A stretch of DNA of 7,945 bases from Acidobacteriota bacterium (GCA_026394095.1 JAPKYY010000442.1:1-7945), one strand, 5' to 3'; shown: positions 1 through 6,700, counted from the first letter of the stretch. Notes: a model not told the origin generated them from the letters alone. Numbers and translations are program-made.

Positions 1-145
1 CAAATTCACGCCAATTCTGATTTTGACGACCGAGGCTGGGGGCGACAAAAAGAACGATGGGAAATCGGCGGGAGCAACTGGATGGCTGGTAAAACCGTTT
101 GATCCCGAACAATTGCTGCGGACAATCGGGAAAGTGTTGGGATAG
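1..145 (+). CDS. cheY: CheY-type chemotaxis response regulator, 3' end only
   Basis: This is the C-terminal 47 residues of a single-domain receiver; the 5' part, including the phosphorylated Asp, lies before the window. The frame begins at base 2 and ends with TAG at 143-145. Visible receiver landmarks are the beta-4 strand ending in LTTE (the switch Thr region) and a GATGWLVKPF segment with the conserved Lys of the active site, followed by a last helix (PEQLLRTIGKVLG). The protein stops right after the receiver fold, with no output domain, as expected for CheY. Its stop is nine bases before the cheA start, so it is very likely co-transcribed and serves as the motor-directed (or sink) phosphoacceptor of this CheA. 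Assignment as CheY rather than another stand-alone receiver rests on the KPF segment and the neighbouring cheA. Confidence 0.9.
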   Translation, partial: KFTPILILTTEAGGDKKNDGKSAGATGWLVKPFDPEQLLRTIGKVLG

Positions 146-154
146 GCGAAGCAC

Positions 155-2149
155 ATGAAAATTGATGTGACTCGTTTTCACAAAGTGTATTTCGAAGAGA
201 GTTTTGAAGGTCTTGAAAGCATGGAAGCGGGACTGCTTGCACTGTCTGAAGGAGCAAGTGGAGACCCGGAGACCATAAACACGATATTCAGGGCGGCACA
301 TTCGATCAAGGGTGGTGCTGGGAGCTTTGGATTTGGCGATGTGATGGAGTTTACGCACCTGCTTGAAACGTTGCTCGACCAGATGAGAGCGGGTACCCGA
401 GAATCCAGTAAAGAAACTACCGCCTGCCTTTTGAAAGCAGTAGACGTGCTGAGGGAGATGCTGGAGGCCAAGCGAGACGCACAACCGGTTGCAGAGGCGC
501 GGATTGCTGCGGCCGCCCAACTCTTACAAAATATTTTGGATATGCCTGCCGGTGCGACACCGGAAGCCCCAAGCATCGATGAAGTGGACCAATCGATTTG
601 GAGAATTGATTTCCGGCCGCACCAACATTTGCTCAAGACAGGTAATGAGCCAATCCGGATGTTTCGGGAGTTAGCGAGCCTGGGACAGTTGCGTGTAGCA
701 GCGAACGTGAGTGCTGTAAGCCGCTTAGGGGAAATGGATCCCGAAGAGTGCCGGCTGAGCTGGAATCTCACCCTGATCGGGATGATCGATGAAATGCAGA
801 TCCGGGAAGTCTTTGACTGGGTAGAAGGTGATTGCGATCTGAACATAGTAAAGCTTGGGTCTGTCGAACCGTTAGCACCAGTTGCGACAGAAACCGGGAC
901 ACGCAAAGCCACGCCGAACCTGGAACTAAATGAGACCGTAACGGCGGGCAAAGCCGTGAGTATTGGCGATGGTGGTTCGATTCGGGTTAGCACTGAAAAG
1001 GTAGACGCGATCATCAATTTAGTTGGAGAACTGGTGATTACTCAGTCGATGTTGAGTCAATTTGGCGATCAATTCGACATCAGCATGATTGAGAAACTGC
1101 GGGATGGACTAGCGCTACTGGCACGCAATACAAGAGAGCTGCAGGAGACAGTTCTAAAGATTCGAATGCTGCCGATCAGTTTCTGTTTCAATCGTTTTCC
1201 GCGGATGGTGCATGACTTGAGTGCAAAGTTGGGCAAGAAGATCCACTTGAAGTGCAGTGGTGAGCAGACAGAGTTAGACAAGACGGTGCTTGAGAAGATC
1301 AACGAACCGCTTCTGCATTTGATTCGAAACTCGATCGATCACGGGATTGAAAGTCCGGAAGCCCGAGCTTTGGCAGGAAAACCGGAAATGGGTACCGTGC
1401 AGCTTCAGGCCTCACATCGTGGGGGCAATGTGATCGTAGAAATCAGTGACGACGGAGCGGGCCTTGATCTGGTGAAAATTCTGGCCAAAGCGAGAGAACG
1501 CGGGCTGGTTGGGCCAAACGAGCATCTGAGCAAGGAAAAAACAGAAGAACTGATTTTTGCACCTGGATTCTCAACTGCAGCGCAATTGAGCGATGTTTCA
1601 GGCCGGGGTGTCGGGATGGACATCGTCAAGCGGAACATCAAAGAATTGGGCGGAAACATCGAAATCGAAAACCGTCCTGGCTTAGGCACGAAGTTTACGA
1701 TCAAGCTGCCACTGACGCTGGCCATCCTCGATGGGCAAATCGTAAAGGTTGGCGATCAGGCCTTTGTCGTGCCGCTCGTATCCATCGTGGAATCGGTGCA
1801 GGTACGGCGCGGTCAAGTGAGTTTGATCAGCGGACAAGAGGAACTGTACCGGTTGAGAGACAAGTACATTCCTGTTCTCCGGCTCTACGAAATATTCAAC
1901 ATCCCGCCGTCGGTGACCCAGCTGGAACAAGGTCTGTTGATGGTGATCGAAGACAACGGCCAACAGGCTGGAGTATTTGTCGATGATCTGCTGGCTCAGC
2001 AGCAAGTGGTGATTAAAAGTATGGAGAGCAACTTCCAGAAGGTGGAGGGAATTTCCGGGGCAACGATTCTGGGAGATGGAACAGTCTCGATGATTCTGGA
2101 CATCCCTGGAATCCTGAATCTATCCAGACAAAGAAGAGTTTCGGCGTAA
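155..2149 (+). CDS. cheA: Chemotaxis histidine kinase CheA
   Basis: CheA is the cytoplasmic kinase of the receptor array; it autophosphorylates and passes phosphate to CheY and CheB. The 664-residue protein has the full P1-P5 order. P1 (HPt, about 1-110) carries His49 in HSIKGG. A P2-like domain follows at about 147-234, beginning WRIDFRPH. P3 dimerisation is at about 275-340. The P4 ATPase (about 385-525) has an N box at 388-398 (HLIRN..DHGIE), G1 DDGAGLD at 432-438, G2 GRGVGMD at 483-489 and G3 GLGT at 509-512. P5 (about 530-660) is the CheW-like receptor-coupling domain. No receiver is fused to the end. The ATG at 155 gives a P1 of normal length with His49 where E. coli has His48; the preceding Shine-Dalgarno (AGGCGA, 144-149) is weak. 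The gene sits nine bases after cheY and 17 before cheW. Every catalytic motif is present, so it should be active. Confidence 0.98.
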   Translation: MKIDVTRFHKVYFEESFEGLESMEAGLLALSEGASGDPETINTIFRAAHSIKGGAGSFGFGDVMEFTHLLETLLDQMRAGTRESSKETTACLLKAVDVLREMLEAKRDAQPVAEARIAAAAQLLQNILDMPAGATPEAPSIDEVDQSIWRIDFRPHQHLLKTGNEPIRMFRELASLGQLRVAANVSAVSRLGEMDPEECRLSWNLTLIGMIDEMQIREVFDWVEGDCDLNIVKLGSVEPLAPVATETGTRKATPNLELNETVTAGKAVSIGDGGSIRVSTEKVDAIINLVGELVITQSMLSQFGDQFDISMIEKLRDGLALLARNTRELQETVLKIRMLPISFCFNRFPRMVHDLSAKLGKKIHLKCSGEQTELDKTVLEKINEPLLHLIRNSIDHGIESPEARALAGKPEMGTVQLQASHRGGNVIVEISDDGAGLDLVKILAKARERGLVGPNEHLSKEKTEELIFAPGFSTAAQLSDVSGRGVGMDIVKRNIKELGGNIEIENRPGLGTKFTIKLPLTLAILDGQIVKVGDQAFVVPLVSIVESVQVRRGQVSLISGQEELYRLRDKYIPVLRLYEIFNIPPSVTQLEQGLLMVIEDNGQQAGVFVDDLLAQQQVVIKSMESNFQKVEGISGATILGDGTVSMILDIPGILNLSRQRRVSA

Positions 2150-2166
2150 GCCAAGGAGACCCAAAA

Positions 2167-2682
2167 ATGACAATGACTGAATTGCAAGAGCGGCCCTCGC
2201 CAGTTCGCCAACTGGAGGGAGTTGGTAACCAATACCTGACCTTCCTGTTGGCCGGAGAAGAGTATGGCGTAGATATATTGCGGGTGCAGGAAATCAAGGG
2301 CTGGGACCGGGTGACGCCCATTCCGAATACGAACGAATATGTACTGGGAGTGATCAACTTGCGCGGGGCGGTGGTGCCGATCATCGACCTGAGACTTCGC
2401 TTTCGGATGGAGCAGGTAGAGTACACCAAGACAACGGTAGTGATGGTGTTGAAGGTGCAGTGCGGGAACGGGGAGCGAACGATGGGGTTTGTAGTGGATG
2501 CGGTTTCGGATGTTTATAGCGTTGGTGACGATCAGTTGCAGCCTCCTCCGGAGTTAGGAAGATCTGGCGATGCACATTTTGTCAAGTCATTGGCCACGGT
2601 AGAGGGCAAGATGATCATCCTGCTTGATATCGATCAACTCGTCGACCTGAGTGTCGCGGCAGTCTCAGAAAAGAAGCAATAA
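2167..2682 (+). CDS. cheW: Chemotaxis coupling protein CheW
   Basis: CheW is the adaptor that links chemoreceptor tips to CheA P5 in the cytoplasmic array. The protein has 171 residues, near the family's usual length, and consists of one CheW domain (about 24-165) after a short polar N-terminus. Landmarks are LTFLLAGEEYGVDI at the first strand, VQEI, and the hallmark VINLRG with Arg66, the residue class known to matter for receptor and CheA contact. A GFVVDAVSDV segment and a final LLDIDQLV strand and helix follow. The ATG at 2167 is supported by AAGGAG at 2153-2158, eight bases upstream; a second in-frame ATG at 2173 is less well spaced. It lies 17 bases after cheA and 13 before the receptor gene, so co-expression with both is expected. 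Nothing is missing or unusual. Confidence 0.97.
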   Translation: MTMTELQERPSPVRQLEGVGNQYLTFLLAGEEYGVDILRVQEIKGWDRVTPIPNTNEYVLGVINLRGAVVPIIDLRLRFRMEQVEYTKTTVVMVLKVQCGNGERTMGFVVDAVSDVYSVGDDQLQPPPELGRSGDAHFVKSLATVEGKMIILLDIDQLVDLSVAAVSEKKQ

Positions 2683-2695
2683 GGACATTTCAATC

Positions 2696-3838
2696 ATGAA
2701 AACAAAAGCAGCAATTTCAAAAACTTCCGGTTCACGGAAATCGAGTCCGGCAAAACCGCAGAGTTCCAGCCGAATGACAGATTTGGAAGGCCAGCTAGCC
2801 GCCCTCCACAAGTACCAGGCAGTGATTGAATTTGATCCTCAGGGGACGATCCTTACTGCGAATCAGAATTTCCTGTTCGCTACCGGCTATACGCTCGATG
2901 AGATCTGTGGCAAACACCACGGTATGTTTTGCGACGAGGCATACCGTCACTCGCTCGAGTACAGACAGTTCTGGGAAGCGCGGGGTCGGGGTGAGGGAGT
3001 CAATGGGAAGTTTCGCCGCATAGGTAAGAGTGGGCGAGAGATCTGGTTGCAGGCGAGCTACAACCCAATCGCGGACCGGCAAGGGAAGATTACGAAGGTG
3101 GTGAAGTACTGCTCGGACATCACCGAAGAACAGCGCAGCCTTACCGATATGGAGGGTAAGCTGCAATCGATCTCTAAGTTTCAAGCCGTGATTGAGTTTG
3201 AGCGGGACGGGACGATTTTGACGGCAAACCAGAATTTTCTTGACGCCACAGGCTATACGCTTTCTGAGATCCAAGGCTGCCACCACAGCATGTTCTGTGA
3301 AGAGAGCTATCGACAGAGCCCCGATTACAAATTGTTTTGGGAGAAGCTGGGCCGTGGAGAAGCCGTTGTCGGCCGGTACAAGCGATTTGGCAAGAACGGC
3401 AAACTAGTATGGCTGCAGGCCAGCTACAACCCGATCCTGGGCTTTGATGGAAAGCCGGCCAAGGTAGTAAAGTACGCAACCGACGTTACGGCTGAGACGG
3501 TGAAACAGTCCGACACTGGGGCACAACTTGAAGCGATTGGGAAACACCAGTTGGTGATCGAATTCAAGCTGGACGGGACAATTGTTACGGCAAACCAGAA
3601 TTTTCTCGATCTAGTGGGTTATTCCCTGCCCGAAATTGAAGGCAAACATCACAGCATCTTTGTGGGGGAAGCCTACCGGCAGAGTTTGGATTATCGTCAG
3701 TTCTGGGACCGGTTGGCCAAGGGTGAGGCCTTCTCTGGTCAGTTTCAACGATTTGGCAAGGGCGGAGCAGAAGCATGGTTGCAAGCCTGCTTGCCAAGTA
3801 TGGATTGGATATCAGCGCCCACAAGAAGCTGGAAGTAG
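2696..3838 (+). CDS. N-terminal fragment of the broken receptor: three PAS domains
   Basis: This is the part of the receptor that can be translated from the native start: 380 residues, ending at a TGA-independent out-of-frame TAG at 3836-3838. A basic, Ser/Lys-rich N-terminus (about 1-26) precedes a linker helix, then PAS1 (about 43-140), PAS2 (about 165-262) and PAS3 (from about 287, cut at Ala364). Each PAS has VIEF near its start, TANQNFL, a His-His pair followed by MF or IF (His74-His75 in PAS1), an FWE/FWD segment and WLQA. After Ala364 the last 16 residues are out of frame and unlike PAS. The product would be a soluble sensor module without any signalling domain, so it could not activate CheA on its own. 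Whether it is made or stable is unknown. It is listed separately because a gene caller would report it as a PAS-domain protein. Confidence 0.7.
   Translation: MKTKAAISKTSGSRKSSPAKPQSSSRMTDLEGQLAALHKYQAVIEFDPQGTILTANQNFLFATGYTLDEICGKHHGMFCDEAYRHSLEYRQFWEARGRGEGVNGKFRRIGKSGREIWLQASYNPIADRQGKITKVVKYCSDITEEQRSLTDMEGKLQSISKFQAVIEFERDGTILTANQNFLDATGYTLSEIQGCHHSMFCEESYRQSPDYKLFWEKLGRGEAVVGRYKRFGKNGKLVWLQASYNPILGFDGKPAKVVKYATDVTAETVKQSDTGAQLEAIGKHQLVIEFKLDGTIVTANQNFLDLVGYSLPEIEGKHHSIFVGEAYRQSLDYRQFWDRLAKGEAFSGQFQRFGKGGAEAWLQACLPSMDWISAPTRSWK
2822..3801 (+). repeat. Three tandem PAS-coding units with 366-base period
   Basis: The VIEF-coding GTG lies at 2822, 3188 and 3554, exactly 366 bases (122 codons) apart. 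The AAG-TAY (Lys-Tyr) codons near the end of the unit lie at 3104 and 3470, again 366 apart. In the third unit the expected position is 3836, but AAG-TAT is at 3796, so 40 bases are absent. Protein similarity between units is high ([10 protein letters not shown] or [25 protein letters not shown] in units 1 and 2). This indicates duplication of one PAS plus its linker helix inside the gene. Confidence 0.88.
3764..3777 (+). promoter_or_regulatory. Possible internal ribosome binding site and start in the broken receptor
   Basis: GGAG at 3764-3767 is followed after seven bases by ATG at 3775, in the frame of the middle receptor fragment and upstream of the stop of the first fragment. The spacing is ideal, but such matches arise by chance in purine-rich coding sequence. 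Use of this site is unproven. Confidence 0.25.
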
Positions 3839-4674
3839 AGATGAAGCAGGCGATGGAGGATACCAGCCGAGTGATGACGGCCCTGGCGGATGGCGATTTA
3901 CGCGACTCGATGCAGGGTGTGTATCAGGGCGAGTTTGCAAAGCTGGCCTCGGCTGTAAACACGTGCAGTTCCAATCTTCTGGACATGGTGAACCAGATCC
4001 GGGAGTCGGCTTCAACAATCAATGTTTCGGCAACAGAGATCGCGCAGGGAAACACAGACCTGAGCCAGCGTACGGAGCAGCAGGCGGCGTCGATCGAAGA
4101 AACGGCTTCGAGCATGGAGGAGTTGACTGGCACGGTGAAGCAGAATGCAGACAATGCACGGCAGGCGAATCAACTGGCAGCCAACGCGCGGGAGCAGGCT
4201 GAGAAGGGCGGCGCAGTTGTAACGAATGCAATTGTGGCGATGACAGCCATCAATGAATCGAGCAAGAAGATTGCCGACATTATTGGAGTGATCGACGAAA
4301 TTGCATTCCAGACAAACCTGCTTGCCCTCAATGCGGCGGTAGAGGCCGCACGGGCGGGAGAACAAGGCCGGGGCTTTGCAGTGGTAGCAGCCGAAGTGAG
4401 AAATCTGGCACAGCGCTCAGCAGGTGCTGCCAAAGAAATCAAGGCTTTGATCAAGGATTCGGTATCGAAGGTGGAAGAAGGCTCGCGCCTGGTAGACGAC
4501 TCCGGCAAAACGCAAGTGCGTCGATGGACGACCAGTCGAGAGCAATGGCACAACTTATGCAGTTCTTCAAAACCGCCGACAACAATGCAGACAATGATCC
4601 AGCGCCTCCATCACCGAAATCAGGGCCTCAAACAGGGTACCGTACAGGACGACCTGCGCCACAATCGCAGGTAG
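3775..4674 (+). CDS. Middle fragment of the broken receptor: HAMP-like linker and signalling tip
   Basis: This open frame of 299 codons encodes the HAMP-like linker ([12 protein letters not shown] and following, about 33-75), methylation helix 1 with [12 protein letters not shown] and neighbouring Gln/Glu sites, and the intact hairpin tip from about Ile176 ([20 protein letters not shown], then [15 protein letters not shown]). Genuine receptor sequence in this frame starts near 3796 and ends at Thr246 (4510-4512); the remaining 53 residues are out-of-frame readthrough to TAG. The ATG at 3775 happens to have GGAG seven bases upstream (3764-3767), so separate translation of this piece is conceivable. 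It would lack the descending arm that pairs with methylation helix 1, so normal signalling is unlikely. It is best regarded as part of the pseudogene; independent expression is an inference. Confidence 0.55.
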   Translation: MVASLLAKYGLDISAHKKLEVEMKQAMEDTSRVMTALADGDLRDSMQGVYQGEFAKLASAVNTCSSNLLDMVNQIRESASTINVSATEIAQGNTDLSQRTEQQAASIEETASSMEELTGTVKQNADNARQANQLAANAREQAEKGGAVVTNAIVAMTAINESSKKIADIIGVIDEIAFQTNLLALNAAVEAARAGEQGRGFAVVAAEVRNLAQRSAGAAKEIKALIKDSVSKVEEGSRLVDDSGKTQVRRWTTSREQWHNLCSSSKPPTTMQTMIQRLHHRNQGLKQGTVQDDLRHNRR

Positions 4675-4916
4675 CAGGGAGAATGCCGCAACCAGCCTCC
4701 AGCAGGCAGGCAGCAGCGGTGCAGCAGGGCTCGGCATTGCGCACAACCGCAACAGGCAGACCAATGGCGAGCATGACCAAAACAGCCACTCCTGCGGGTG
4801 GCCCCCGGCCATCGGCGAACTCACTGGGAAGGCTGGCATCGGCAACAAAGGGCTCGGCCGTGGCCGAGCGGGTTGCCGCGGGAACAAACAGTGACGGACA
4901 TTGGGATGAGTTTTAA
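4512..4916 (+). pseudogene. C-terminal fragment of the broken receptor: tail and HWDEF tether
   Basis: Receptor sequence resumes in frame 3 at about 4512 (ASASMDDQ), continues through AQLMQFFKT, the end of the coiled-coil, and then a tail of roughly 100 residues rich in Pro, Ala, Ser, Gln and Thr with little predicted structure. It ends with HWDEF and TAA. The xWxxF ending matches the pentapeptide (NWETF in E. coli Tsr) that binds CheR and CheB on receptors, which fits the CheR and CheB genes downstream. There is an ATG at 4524 but no ribosome binding site before it, so separate translation is doubtful. The tail has stayed open and kept its tether, which suggests that the frameshifts are recent. 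Confidence 0.75.
4852..4869 (+). other. Perfect inverted repeat, 8-bp stem with 2-base centre
   Basis: GCTCGGCC (4852-4859) and GGCCGAGC (4862-4869) are exact reverse complements around GT. The repeat lies in the receptor tail coding sequence, about 50 bases before the STAS start. No T-run follows, so it is not a typical intrinsic terminator. It could be an RNA hairpin or a chance palindrome in GC-rich sequence. Confidence 0.4.
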
Positions 4917-4919
4917 GTC

Positions 4920-5198
4920 ATGCCGACAGCAGTGATTGTTGCCGAGGATTCCATTGAAATCGCACGCTTGGGCGCACTAAAAGCTGAGTGGCTCAGCTCG
5001 AGCGCCCAAGCCAATGCGGTGGAAATCGATCTTGGCGAAGTTCAGAGAATCGATACAGCGGGACTTCAGTTTTTGCTGGCCTTTCGCCTGGAAGCAACGG
5101 CCATGAAGCAAAGTCTGAAATTCAAAAATGTATCCGCAGCCACACGAAAAGCAGCAGACCAACTGGGCCTTGCGAGCGCGCTATTTCAGGAAGGCTAA
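4920..5198 (+). CDS. Small STAS-domain protein (anti-sigma-antagonist / MlaB-like fold)
   Basis: The 92-residue protein is a single STAS domain. Its core is VEIDLGEVQRIDTAGLQFLL (34-53), a beta strand followed by the D-[ST]-x-G-L loop and helix typical of the family, then a second strand near SLKFKNV and a final helix (KAADQLGLASALF). In SpoIIAA-type proteins the phosphorylated Ser is the third position of DSSG; here that position is Ala47 and Thr46 precedes it, an arrangement closer to MlaB (DTGG). Phosphorylation in SpoIIAA fashion is therefore doubtful. STAS proteins of this kind occur in or near other Gram-negative che clusters, to my knowledge without a settled function. ATG 4920 follows the receptor stop by three bases and has only a weak ribosome binding site, suggesting translational coupling to the receptor frame. 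Its TAA overlaps the cheR start. Confidence 0.85.
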   Translation: MPTAVIVAEDSIEIARLGALKAEWLSSSAQANAVEIDLGEVQRIDTAGLQFLLAFRLEATAMKQSLKFKNVSAATRKAADQLGLASALFQEG

Positions 5199-6046
5199 TG
5201 GTACAGGCACTAGACAGAGCAACGGAATTCCGCTTCACCGAAGACGACTTCCAGTGGCTGCGCCTGGTTGCCAACAAGCATAGCGGGATCGTATTGGCCG
5301 ACGCGAAACGCAATATGATCTACAGCCGGCTGACGAAGCGCTTAAGGCAATTGAATCTGAGTTCTTTTTCGGAATACCGGCAGTTACTGGACGGAAGTGA
5401 TTCCAGGGAATTTGGCGAATTCATTAACGCCATCACGACGAATCTCACATCGTTTTTCCGGGAGCAACATCACTTTGACCACCTGGCAGAGCAAACGATC
5501 CCGGAACTGGTAATGCAGCCGCGGCGTGAGCGCCGGATCAGAGTGTGGTCGGCGGGATGTTCCACTGGCGAGGAGCCCTATTCGATCGCAATGGTTCTGG
5601 AGAAGGGTCTCTCGAAATATCCGGGCTGGAGCTATGACATTCTCGCAACAGACCTGGATACACAGGTACTTCAGCGGGCTGCAGCGGGGATATATACAGA
5701 GGATCGGGGCAGCAATCTGGATGGGGCCATACTGAAGCGTTGGTTCCAGCGAGGGCAGGGTTGCCACTCAGGACGAATCCGTGTCAAACCGGAACTCCAG
5801 CGATACATTCGATTTCAACAGCTCAATCTGGTTCAACCCTGGAAGGTGGATGGGCCGTTTGATGTTCTGTTTTGCCGAAATGTGGTCATCTATTTCGATA
5901 AGGCAACACAGCAGAAACTTTTTGACAAATTTGCCGATGTCCTGGCTCCCGGAGCCGCTTTACATATTGGTCATTCCGAAACCCTGCATCAGGTTTCGGA
6001 CAGGTTCCGTTTGGCTGGTAAGACTACTTATAGGAAATTGGGTTGA
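5198..6046 (+). CDS. cheR: Chemotaxis protein methyltransferase CheR
   Basis: CheR transfers methyl groups from S-adenosylmethionine to receptor glutamates during adaptation. The 282-residue protein has the usual length and layout. An N-terminal helical domain (about 11-75) is followed by TSFFRE (84-89) and the SAM-binding loop VWSAGCSTGEEPYS (116-129). ATDLD (150-154) comes next, then the beta-subdomain (about 168-205, ending in RIRVKPEL), FCRNVVIYFD (225-234) and GHSE (258-261). The beta-subdomain is the part of CheR that binds receptor C-terminal pentapeptides, matching the HWDEF tail encoded upstream. The start is ATG 5198, sharing its A with the STAS stop (TAATG) and preceded by AGGAAGG at 5188-5194. 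The longer open frame upstream to 4988 overlaps STAS and is not receptor or CheR sequence. Overlap with STAS implies coupled translation. All key residues are present. Confidence 0.97.
   Translation: MVQALDRATEFRFTEDDFQWLRLVANKHSGIVLADAKRNMIYSRLTKRLRQLNLSSFSEYRQLLDGSDSREFGEFINAITTNLTSFFREQHHFDHLAEQTIPELVMQPRRERRIRVWSAGCSTGEEPYSIAMVLEKGLSKYPGWSYDILATDLDTQVLQRAAAGIYTEDRGSNLDGAILKRWFQRGQGCHSGRIRVKPELQRYIRFQQLNLVQPWKVDGPFDVLFCRNVVIYFDKATQQKLFDKFADVLAPGAALHIGHSETLHQVSDRFRLAGKTTYRKLG
6032..6045 (+). promoter_or_regulatory. Ribosome binding site favouring a TTG start for cheD
   Basis: AGGA at 6032-6035 is seven bases from TTG 6043, whose last two bases fall in the cheR TGA (TTGA overlap), but sixteen bases from ATG 6052. 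Spacing favours TTG, while codon preference favours ATG. The two products differ by three residues only. Confidence 0.4.
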
Positions 6047-6051
6047 CGAAC

Positions 6052-6696
6052 ATGGCAATTCCATTCTCAGGGCCACCCGCACCATCCCAAGCCGGAGTGA
6101 GCTTTGGATTTGAGCATATAGAACGGACAGCGTTGCCGAAAAACGGGCAGATCCGTGCCAGGGTTCGGCCGGGGGAAGTGTACGTCAGTCAGATGGATGA
6201 GGAAATCATGACGATTCTTGGATCCTGCATTGCCGTCTGTGCAAGAGATCCGGCGACTGGAGTTGGGGGACTGAATCATTTTCTATTGCCGGATTCAAAC
6301 CAACCAGGAAGCGGTTTTTCAACCCGTTATGGAATTTGGGCAATGGAAATGTTAATCAATTCTCTGCTGAAGCATGGAGCAAGCCGTGAACGCCTGGAAA
6401 TAAAAGTAACAGGTGGGAGCCAGATTGGTTCTACTGGCCCAACGGTTTCGTCGAAGAATATCAGCTTCATTGATGATTTTTTGGCAGTAGAAGGTTTTAT
6501 CCCCAAGGCAAGGGATGTGGGGGGGATCCATCCGAGAAAGGTCTACTATTACCCCTTGACTGGTCGCTTGATTGTGAACAAACTACCGCCGCTGCAGAGT
6601 GCTGAGATCAACATGGCAGAAATCCAACTTTCCAGACGCCTGTCAGCACGTTCAAGAGCTGGGTCAGTGGAGTTATTTGACTCCGAGGAAGAGTAA
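6052..6696 (+). CDS. cheD: Chemoreceptor glutamine deamidase CheD
   Basis: CheD hydrolyses specific receptor glutamines to glutamates, creating methylation sites for CheR. From ATG 6052 the protein has 214 residues. The catalytic Cys59 lies in TILGSCIAV and the His76 in [11 protein letters not shown]; the 17-residue Cys-His spacing equals that of the T. maritima enzyme (Cys27, His44). Thr54, just before the Cys motif, is the likely third active-site residue. Further landmarks are [14 protein letters not shown] (the family usually has FGG there) and [18 protein letters not shown] near the end. About 40 extra N-terminal residues precede the core, common in proteobacterial CheD. The start is uncertain: TTG 6043, overlapping the cheR stop, is better spaced from AGGA (6032-6035) than ATG 6052 and would add three residues. 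No cheC partner is seen. Confidence 0.95.
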   Translation: MAIPFSGPPAPSQAGVSFGFEHIERTALPKNGQIRARVRPGEVYVSQMDEEIMTILGSCIAVCARDPATGVGGLNHFLLPDSNQPGSGFSTRYGIWAMEMLINSLLKHGASRERLEIKVTGGSQIGSTGPTVSSKNISFIDDFLAVEGFIPKARDVGGIHPRKVYYYPLTGRLIVNKLPPLQSAEINMAEIQLSRRLSARSRAGSVELFDSEEE

Positions 6697-6700
6697 GAAT

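Larger units (their letters stand above)
2696..4916 (+). pseudogene. Soluble triple-PAS methyl-accepting chemotaxis protein, broken by two frameshifting deletions
   Basis: The gene would encode a cytoplasmic chemoreceptor of about 800 residues: three PAS domains, a HAMP-like linker, a Tsr-like signalling hairpin and a Pro/Ala-rich tail ending in HWDEF, a CheR/CheB tether of the NWETF type. No membrane segment is present. ATG 2696 was chosen because AAGGAC (2681-2686) lies nine bases upstream and it follows the cheW stop. The reading frame runs in frame 2 to about 3787, frame 1 from 3796 to 4512, and frame 3 from about 4512 to the TAA at 4914-4916. At the first break, PAS3 lacks 40 bases relative to PAS1 and PAS2. 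At the second, the frame jumps from DDSGKT to ASASMDDQ, which skips some 50-55 residues of the descending helix seen in E. coli Tsr-type receptors. Missing sequence argues against programmed frameshifting. An assembly error remains possible. PAS sequence style resembles BdlA/Aer-type receptors; the ligand or cofactor is unknown. Confidence 0.88.

Noticed and set aside
178..1017. Long open frame on the minus strand (279 codons)
   Set aside because: It lies entirely antisense to the P1-P3 part of cheA, whose domains are certain, and its translation is Ser-rich with no recognisable domain.
3781..3801. Programmed ribosomal frameshift as the explanation for the receptor frame change
   Set aside because: No slippery heptamer is evident and 40 bases of PAS3 are physically missing relative to units 1 and 2, so shifting frame alone would not restore the domain.
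3636..4202. Plus-strand open frame of 188 codons across the receptor
   Set aside because: Its translation is low-complexity, Gly-rich and off-frame to both the PAS3 and the signalling-domain sequence, which are clearly coding in frames 2 and 1.
2696..4916. Insertion sequence or phage remnant as the cause of the receptor damage
   Set aside because: No foreign sequence, terminal inverted repeats or target duplications are seen; both junctions are simple losses.
4988..5197. Upstream extension of cheR to 4988
   Set aside because: These codons overlap the STAS gene in another frame and encode nothing CheR-like; ATG 5198 with AGGAAGG before it fits the family start.
6599..6700. Upstream extension of cheB to 6599
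   Set aside because: This stretch lies within the cheD coding sequence; the receiver domain begins right after ATG 6701, which has its own ribosome binding site.
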